In this document: piece after piece, positions 7,249-11,515 of the stretch
Position numbering within the stretch: position 1 is the first letter of the stretch
How the letters are laid out: every line of letters begins with the position of its first letter
Source of the DNA: Aquificota bacterium
Lineage (GTDB): Bacteria > Thermosulfidibacterota > Thermosulfidibacteria > Thermosulfidibacterales > B14-G1
Length of the DNA: 11,515 nt
Direction of reading: 5' to 3'
Assembly: GCA_003648675.1 (NCBI GenBank)
Contig: QMPS01000007.1
Location: 1 to 11,515, forward strand
The notes under the pieces: generated by a model
The model's database searches: none
What the model saw: only the letters and a program-made list of their open reading frames with translations
What the model was told of the DNA's origin: nothing
Position numbers and translations under genes: made by a program

Positions 7249-7701
7249 TTAGAGGGCCTTTCTCACTCTCTGAGCCACGGGGATCTGATTCTTTATCCTC
7301 TTTCCTTCTAAAAGCCCTGAACCAAGGGGACGGCCCTGGACCCGGACTATCACCTGCCCTCGGGGGATGGAGGGAGGGGGGTCCAGGGTGAGGTCCTCTC
7401 CCCGAATGTATCTTTCCCCTTCCTGAGGAGTGATCTCTACCACCCTTCTGGTGGCCCAGCGTCCTAGGAGTTGGATGGCGGGGGTGGTGAGGCGGTAACT
7501 CCGGCGGTCTTGGCGGGCCAGCCTGGTCCCTGCTCGGGTGGTGGATGGTAGGGCTATCTCTTGGAGCTGGGGTGAGGCCATCCAAATGTCCCTGCCCTTC
7601 TTGAAGAGAAGAAGGGGTTCCAGCCTTTTGATGGGAATGCCGAAGGTCCCTTCTATCCAAGAGAGAAGGGCCTTTTTTTCGTGGAGGGGGAGGGGCGTCA
7701 T
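7249..7701 (-). CDS. Stand-alone PUA-like RNA-binding protein related to the RsmF/NOP2 methyltransferase C-terminus (150 aa)
   Basis: Probable RNA-binding protein in ribosome biogenesis. The C-terminal half matches the pattern I know from the PUA-like domain at the end of RsmF/NOL1-NOP2-type rRNA m5C methyltransferases (Pfam Methyltranf_PUA; also stand-alone as the COG3270 type). Residues 85-104 read RRVVEITPQEGERYIRGEDL, and 115-141 contain GQVIVRVQGRPLGSG and KRIKNQIP. No SAM-binding motif or catalytic cysteine loop is present, so it is not itself a methyltransferase. The N-terminal 60 residues (SWIEGTFGI, LLLFKKGRDIWM) fit the pre-PUA region of the same family. It overlaps the response regulator stop by 4 nt (ATGA), implying translational coupling. 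The assignment is by memory of motifs; a profile search would settle it. Confidence 0.75.
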   Translation of the reverse strand: MTPLPLHEKKALLSWIEGTFGIPIKRLEPLLLFKKGRDIWMASPQLQEIALPSTTRAGTRLARQDRRSYRLTTPAIQLLGRWATRRVVEITPQEGERYIRGEDLTLDPPPSIPRGQVIVRVQGRPLGSGLLEGKRIKNQIPVAQRVRKAL

Positions 7702-8084
7702 TTTCCCTCCAGAATCTCCTGGAGTTTTTGAGAGAGCTGGTGGATCTTGAAGGGTTTTTGTATGAATCCCAGGGCCCCTTCTTTCATGAGTTCCCCTGCC
7801 CGCTTTTCTTCACTGTAGCCGCTTATGACCAGTACCTTCACCTCGGGGTTGATCTTTTTAAGCCTCCTGAAGACTTCTAGTCCCCCTAAACCTGGCATCA
7901 CTACGTCCAAAAGGACCGCTTGGATCTCCTCTTTTTCCTTGCGATAGATTTCTACACCTTCTTCCCCTTCGGAGGCGATTATGGGGGTGTAACCCAGGTG
8001 CTCTAGTATATCCTTGCCCAGGTCTTGGAGGAGTTCGTTATCATCTATCAAGAGGATCTTCCCTCTGCCAGCCTTCCCTTTCAT
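7698..8084 (-). CDS. Single-domain (REC-only) response regulator
   Basis: CheY/Spo0F-like receiver domain of 128 residues with no output domain. Seen: the acidic pair Asp14-Asp15 (LLIDDNE), phospho-acceptor Asp60 (LLDVVMPG), Ser88 at the conserved Thr/Ser position (LVISGYS) and Lys110 (FIQKPF), all with correct spacing. It resembles the receiver domains found at the ends of hybrid histidine kinases, so it may act in a phosphorelay or by protein contact. No kinase lies in this window. The ATG at 8084 has AAAGGAG about 8-9 nt upstream. It overlaps the following PUA-like gene by 4 nt and is preceded by a 257-nt non-coding, possibly structured region. Target and partner kinase cannot be told from the sequence. 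Confidence 0.93.
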   Translation of the reverse strand: MKGKAGRGKILLIDDNELLQDLGKDILEHLGYTPIIASEGEEGVEIYRKEKEEIQAVLLDVVMPGLGGLEVFRRLKKINPEVKVLVISGYSEEKRAGELMKEGALGFIQKPFKIHQLSQKLQEILEGK

Positions 8085-8341
8085 AAACGAGTCTCCTTTC
8101 CCTCTGGGCTTGAGAGTGCTGCAAGGTGGACCTCGCGTTGTTCTCTTACTTTTTTCCTTGTCCGGGGAGAACTGTTCATCTGCTTGGGATAACTACATAA
8201 AACACATCTCCCCTCTCCTGAAGGGTGTAGGTTTTTCCCATTCACCTCTCTAGAGATCCCTTTATTTGTTTGTATAAAGCCTTGTTTTTTGTCCTGATAC
8301 TACCAAAAAGGGATGAAAAATACCAGAGCTTCCCTACTTTT
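8085..8341 (-). promoter_or_regulatory. 257-nt non-coding leader with alternative base-pairing segments
   Basis: No open frame, and specifically no xseB, is seen on either strand. On the minus strand GGGA (8239-8236) and CTACA (8230-8226) can pair with TCCC (8189-8186) and TGTAG (8197-8193), enclosing a hairpin CCCTTC-AGGA-GAGGGG (8225-8210, one G-T pair). GGGGAGA (8213-8207) can instead pair perfectly with TCTCCCC (8170-8164), and that arm overlaps GTTCTC (8172-8167), which can pair with GAGAAC (8145-8140). This chain of exclusive pairings is attenuator- or riboswitch-like, but I recognise no known family. Near the xseA end, AGGGA and TCCCT followed by TTTTT could make a weak terminator. No convincing promoter was found. 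Confidence 0.3.
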
Positions 8342-9727
8342 TCAGTTCTGTTTTTTTGTGGGTGGGAGGGGTGAAAAGGGGAACGAGAGTGTCTCTTTCC
8401 TCTCCTCCACAGTGCAAGAGAGAAGCCCTCTATGGAGAATCACTTTCACTTTTTCTCCTTCTTTCACCTGATTAAAGGCGGTTACGGGAACGCCTCGGCC
8501 CGTGAGGGTTATGGAGTAGCCCCTTTTGAGTATGGCTAAGGGGGATAGGGCTTCCAGGGCCTTTGCCAAAGGCGTGAAGCCTTCCCTTTTTTCTCTGATA
8601 AGCTGCCATGTTGCTCGGTGGAGTTTCTCCTTTTTGGCTTTCAGCTCTTCCCTTTTATTTCGAAGGTTTTTGACAGGCGACTGGAGGGAAAAGCGCAAGG
8701 AGAGCTGTCTCATTCTTTCCATTTTCAGGGTACTTGCTCTTGCGATGGCCGATGTGAGCCTGCTTTTGAGCTCTTCCAGCTTTAGGGTTTGTTCTTTCAG
8801 TACCCTCTGGGGGTTGGTCTTTTCCAGGCGTAGTTTTAGGTTTTGGAGTTGTGTGGGGTGGAGGGTAAGGTGTGTCTGGAGGGCCTTGAGCATCCTGGCT
8901 TCGAGGGTTTTCAAAGCCCTCTCCAGCTCTACAGCCTTGGCCACCACCGTCTGGGCTGCTGCCGAGGGAGTGGGGGCCCGGGCATCGGCGGCCAGGCCGG
9001 CTAGGGTGGTGTCTATCTCGTGACCCACGGCGGATATTACGGGTATAGAGGACGAGGCAACGGCCCTGGCCACCTCTTCGGTGTTGAAGGCGGCCAAGTC
9101 TTCTTTGGCTCCTCCACCCCTGGCCAGGATGATGACATCCACATTTTCCAGCAAGTTGAGCTCCTCTAAGGCCAGGGCTATCTCATGAGAGGCCCTCTCC
9201 CCTTGGACGGAGACGGGGTAGAGGAGGATGTGGACTCGGGGGAAGGTCTCTTCTATCACCTTGATGACGTCTCTTATGGCTGCTCCTCGGGGAGAGGAAA
9301 TGACCCCTATAGCCTTGGGGAGGAGAGGAAGGGGTTTTTTGTTCCGGGGATCGAAGAGGCCTTCAGCGGCTAGCTTTTTCTTTAGGAGTTCCAAGCGCAG
9401 GAAGTGTTCCCCTTTGCCCCGAGGTTCTAAGAAGTCCACCACGATCTGGAACTCACCCCGCTCTTGATACAGGGAGAGGTCGCCGTGGCAGATGACCTTG
9501 TTTCCCTCTCTGAGGTGGCGGAGGAAAAACCGAGCTTTGCCTTTGAAGAAGACAGCTTTTATCTGGGCCTTGGAGTCCTTCAAGCTGAAATAGTAATGGC
9601 CCGCTGGAGAGACCCTTAATGTGGAGATCTCTCCTTCTACCCAGATGTCTCGGTAGTTGCTCTCCAGGTCCTGTTTTATCAGTTCCGTGAGTTGGGACAC
9701 TGTGAGAAAAGAGAGGGCCAGCCTCAT
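8342..9727 (-). CDS. xseA: Exodeoxyribonuclease VII large subunit
   Basis: Catalytic/DNA-binding subunit of exonuclease VII, which degrades single-stranded DNA to oligonucleotides. The 461-residue protein has an N-terminal OB-fold domain (about 1-105; VSQLTELIKQDLE, VEGEIS, SPAGHYYFSLKD). The catalytic domain follows with GVISSPRGAAIRDV (141-154), ILARGGGAKEDLAAFN (200-215), SAVGHEIDTTLAG (232-244) and DARAPTPSAA (248-257). Then comes a charged coiled-coil region (about 265-400) and a C-terminal segment with LKRGYSI. I chose ATG 9727 because it overlaps the folD stop as ATGA and begins at the family start; an upstream in-frame start lies inside folD. The small subunit gene xseB does not follow, so it must be elsewhere or missing. 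Confidence 0.97.
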   Translation of the reverse strand: MRLALSFLTVSQLTELIKQDLESNYRDIWVEGEISTLRVSPAGHYYFSLKDSKAQIKAVFFKGKARFFLRHLREGNKVICHGDLSLYQERGEFQIVVDFLEPRGKGEHFLRLELLKKKLAAEGLFDPRNKKPLPLLPKAIGVISSPRGAAIRDVIKVIEETFPRVHILLYPVSVQGERASHEIALALEELNLLENVDVIILARGGGAKEDLAAFNTEEVARAVASSSIPVISAVGHEIDTTLAGLAADARAPTPSAAAQTVVAKAVELERALKTLEARMLKALQTHLTLHPTQLQNLKLRLEKTNPQRVLKEQTLKLEELKSRLTSAIARASTLKMERMRQLSLRFSLQSPVKNLRNKREELKAKKEKLHRATWQLIREKREGFTPLAKALEALSPLAILKRGYSITLTGRGVPVTAFNQVKEGEKVKVILHRGLLSCTVEERKETLSFPFSPLPPTKKQN

Positions 9728-10584
9728 GTTTCCTGATTTATCCTCTTTTTGTAGGCTTCCAGGGTGTTCACCATGAGCATGGCTACGGTCATGGGCCCTA
9801 CGCCGCCGGGCACGGGGGTGATGGCATTGGCCCATCCCTGGAGTCCCTCAAAGTCGGCGTCCCCGACTATCTTCCCGTTGATGCGAGAGATGCCAATGTC
9901 AAAAATGATGACCCCTTGGGGTACCATCTCCTTCTTGATGAGGTGGGCTACCCCTGTGGCTGTGAAGATGATTTGGGCCTTTTGGGTGTGGAGGGCCAGT
10001 TCTTGAGTTTTGATGTGGCATACCGTTACGGTGGCCATGCGATTCACCAGGAGGAGGGAGAGGGGCTTGCCCACTATGTTGCTGGCTCCCACTACTACTA
10101 CTTCTTGGCCTTCTACCTCTATCCCGTAGTGGTCCAAAAGTGCCATGACTCCTTTGGGGGTACAAGGCACTATATCTTCCTCTCCCAAGGCCAGTTTACC
10201 CATGTTCAGGGGGTGGAAGCCGTCCACGTCTTTCACGGGGTCTATTGCCTCGATGATGGGGGAGGGATCCAGGTGGGAAGGGAGGGGAAGCTGGACTAGG
10301 ATGCCATCCACCTCTTCCCGCTGGTTTAGTTGGTCTATGAGGTTCAGCATCTCGTCCATGGAGGTGGACGAGGGGAGGCGATAGCCCATGGAGTGGATCC
10401 CTGCCTTTTCGCAGGCTCGCTCTTTGTGGGAGACGTAGATCTGAGATGCGGGATCGTTTCCCACCAGGATCACCGCCAGCCCGGGGGACCTCTTGCCCTC
10501 TTCTTGGAAGTTCTGCACCTCCCTGGCGATCCTTTCTATGGTCTCTTGGGCCAGTTCTTTACCCCAGAGGATCTTAGTTTCCAT
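9724..10584 (-). CDS. folD: Bifunctional methylenetetrahydrofolate dehydrogenase / methenyltetrahydrofolate cyclohydrolase
   Basis: Interconverts 5,10-methylene-, 5,10-methenyl- and 10-formyl-tetrahydrofolate using NADP(H), supplying one-carbon units for purines, formyl-Met and, in acetogens, the Wood-Ljungdahl methyl branch. The 286-residue protein has the catalytic Tyr50 and Lys54 (YVSHK), VDGILVQLPLP (92-102), KDVDGFHP (118-125), PCTPKGV (140-146), the nucleotide loop VVGASNIVGKP (164-174, the GAS form also seen in E. coli) and PGGVGPMTVAML (259-270). Length is normal. It overlaps ymdB by 11 nt and xseA by 4 nt, so the three are probably translated in a coupled way. AGAGAGG a few bases before ATG serves as ribosome site. 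Confidence 0.98.
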   Translation of the reverse strand: METKILWGKELAQETIERIAREVQNFQEEGKRSPGLAVILVGNDPASQIYVSHKERACEKAGIHSMGYRLPSSTSMDEMLNLIDQLNQREEVDGILVQLPLPSHLDPSPIIEAIDPVKDVDGFHPLNMGKLALGEEDIVPCTPKGVMALLDHYGIEVEGQEVVVVGASNIVGKPLSLLLVNRMATVTVCHIKTQELALHTQKAQIIFTATGVAHLIKKEMVPQGVIIFDIGISRINGKIVGDADFEGLQGWANAITPVPGGVGPMTVAMLMVNTLEAYKKRINQET

Positions 10585-11374
10585 CTTCCTCTCTCAAGAA
10601 AATTCGCTGCAAGGCTTCAGTCTTGCGGGTGATGGGATTAATCTCCACCACCAGGGCGTTGAGCTGGACGGGTCCTTTGGCCACTTCGAAGCGGCTGGGC
10701 AGATGGGTAAGGAAACGTTTTAGAGGATCTTGAGGATTCATGCCGATGACAGAGAGAGAGGGGCCTGTCATGCCCACATCCGTGATGTAGCCTGTTCCTG
10801 AGGGCATGATCTGCTCGTCGGCGGTCTGGACGTGGGTGTGGGTGCCTACTATGGCTGATACCCTGCCGTCCAAGTGCCAAGCCAGGGCCATCTTTTCTGA
10901 TGAGGCTTCTGCATGGAAGTCCACCACTACAATGGTGTCGGGAAAGGCTTTGAGGACCTCATCGGCCTTTCTGAAGGGGCAATCCAGAGGCTCCATGAAG
11001 ATGCGTCCTTCCAAGTTGAGGACTACTACGGGGACGCCGGAGGGGGTTCTCACTTTTATCCAGCCTCTTCCCGGTACTCCAGGGGGGTAGTTGGCAGGTC
11101 TTATTACCCGTTCCAGCTGGTCTATCACGGGCAGGAACTCTTTCTTGTCCCAGATGTGATTGCCGCTGGTGATGACGTCCACGCCAGCGTTGAGGATTTC
11201 CAAGGCGATTTCCCGGGTGAGGCCGAATCCCCCGGCCCCGTTCTCCCCATTGGCCACCACCAGATCCACTTGATGGTCCTCCATGAGCCGGGGGAGCCAC
11301 ATCTTTAGGGCTCGTCTGCCAGGCTTGCCCACGATGTCGCCGATGAAGAGGATCTTCACCCTGTCATTTGGCAT
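10574..11374 (-). CDS. ymdB: YmdB-family metallophosphoesterase (TIGR00282 type)
   Basis: Calcineurin-like metallophosphoesterase; B. subtilis YmdB hydrolyses 2',3'-cyclic nucleotides (cAMP phosphodiesterase activity is also reported) and affects biofilm and late adaptive gene expression. With ATG 11374 the product has 266 residues. Metal-site motifs are all present: [11 protein letters not shown] (10-20, Asp13), NGENGAGG (42-49), SGNHIWD (70-76), VDFHAE (151-156, His154) and [10 protein letters not shown] (177-186). An in-frame GTG at 11395 would add seven residues; a GTG at 11359 would give the shortest form. I prefer the ATG, although its ribosome site is weak. It overlaps the rny end by 11 nt and folD by 11 nt. 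The rny-ymdB pairing is common in Firmicutes-like genomes. Confidence 0.94.
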   Translation of the reverse strand: MPNDRVKILFIGDIVGKPGRRALKMWLPRLMEDHQVDLVVANGENGAGGFGLTREIALEILNAGVDVITSGNHIWDKKEFLPVIDQLERVIRPANYPPGVPGRGWIKVRTPSGVPVVVLNLEGRIFMEPLDCPFRKADEVLKAFPDTIVVVDFHAEASSEKMALAWHLDGRVSAIVGTHTHVQTADEQIMPSGTGYITDVGMTGPSLSVIGMNPQDPLKRFLTHLPSRFEVAKGPVQLNALVVEINPITRKTEALQRIFLREEDGN

Positions 11375-11515
11375 ATTCCACCGCCCTGGTTTCACGGATG
11401 ACGTGGACTTTGATCTGACCGGGGTAGGTGAGCTCGTCTTCCAGGCGCTTGGCGATGTCCCTGGCCAGCATATAGATTTCTTCGTCCCCCATCTCCTGAG
11501 GCCTTACGATGACCC
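11364..11515 (-). CDS. rny: Ribonuclease Y, C-terminal fragment at window edge
   Basis: Only the last 49 residues are in the window. They read as the conserved RNase Y C-terminus: [20 protein letters not shown] followed by [14 protein letters not shown], ending at TGA 11366-11364. RNase Y is a membrane-anchored endoribonuclease with KH and HD domains that initiates mRNA decay in many Gram-positive and related bacteria; those domains lie outside the window. The frame is open to the window edge. The final [19 protein letters not shown] pattern is distinctive, and the neighbouring ymdB gene supports the call. Confidence 0.95.
   Translation of the reverse strand, partial: VIVRPQEMGDEEIYMLARDIAKRLEDELTYPGQIKVHVIRETRAVEYAK

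Noticed and set aside
8247..8256. Perfect palindrome TCTCTAGAGA in the gap before the response regulator gene
   Set aside because: A 10-bp palindrome could be an operator, but there is no second copy in the window, no identifiable promoter beside it and no regulator known to me with this site; chance is adequate.
8300..8341. Intrinsic terminator after xseA (AGGGA/TCCCT followed by TTTTT)
   Set aside because: The stem is only 5 bp with a 17-nt loop; too weak to list as a terminator on its own.
9728..9835. In-frame 36-codon N-terminal extension of xseA into folD
   Set aside because: The residues are an out-of-frame reading of folD; the ATGA overlap at 9727 is the natural start and fits the XseA family.
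1..11515. Mobile elements, CRISPR arrays, tRNA or rRNA genes, defence cassette
   Set aside because: No regularly spaced direct repeats, transposase, integrase or tRNA-like folds were seen; the genes are all core housekeeping functions in compact order.

Overview
All genes in this window lie on the minus strand, so transcription runs from high to low coordinates. It reads as a bacterial chromosome segment of housekeeping genes with roughly balanced base composition; I see no mobile elements, CRISPR, tRNA or rRNA. RNase Y with a YmdB-type phosphoesterase, strong AGGAGG-like ribosome sites, a short EF-Ts (199 aa), a 2x[4Fe-4S] ferredoxin and a MetH-like enzyme lacking a reactivation domain all suggest an anaerobe, Firmicutes-like or from a deep-branching lineage with similar gene order, possibly thermophilic. 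I cannot name the taxon from the sequence alone.

Layout in transcription order. (1) 11515-8342: the 3' end of rny (RNase Y), then ymdB, folD and xseA, with 11-, 11- and 4-nt overlaps that indicate one translationally coupled unit. xseB, the usual partner of xseA, does not follow. (2) 8341-8085: a 257-nt non-coding stretch containing several mutually exclusive base-pairing segments. (3) 8084-7249: a REC-only response regulator overlapping by 4 nt a stand-alone PUA-like RNA-binding protein related to the C-terminal domain of RsmF/NOP2-type rRNA methyltransferases. (4) 7248-4753: a promoter, then an 803-aa cobalamin-dependent methionine synthase-like protein with homocysteine, pterin and B12 modules but no AdoMet reactivation domain. 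(5) 4756-1: a strong promoter whose -35 box contains the metH stop codon, then prfB (RF2, with the classical +1 programmed frameshift), rpsB, tsf, pyrH, frr, a ferredoxin gene and uppS, which runs off the window.

Functionally, the last block is a translation/growth operon (release factor, ribosomal protein S2, elongation factor Ts, UMP kinase, ribosome recycling factor) leading into cell-wall lipid carrier synthesis. FolD and MetH are linked by one-carbon folate chemistry: FolD makes or uses methylene-/methenyl-/10-formyl-tetrahydrofolate, and MetH consumes methyl-tetrahydrofolate. Rny, YmdB and XseA concern nucleic-acid turnover and signalling. I found no clearly novel defence or mobile system. 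The items most worth a second look are the response-regulator/PUA pair with its structured leader, the ferredoxin inside the frr-uppS junction, the apparently shortened acidic tail of S2, and the RF2 C-terminal tail that overlaps a potentially structured rpsB leader.
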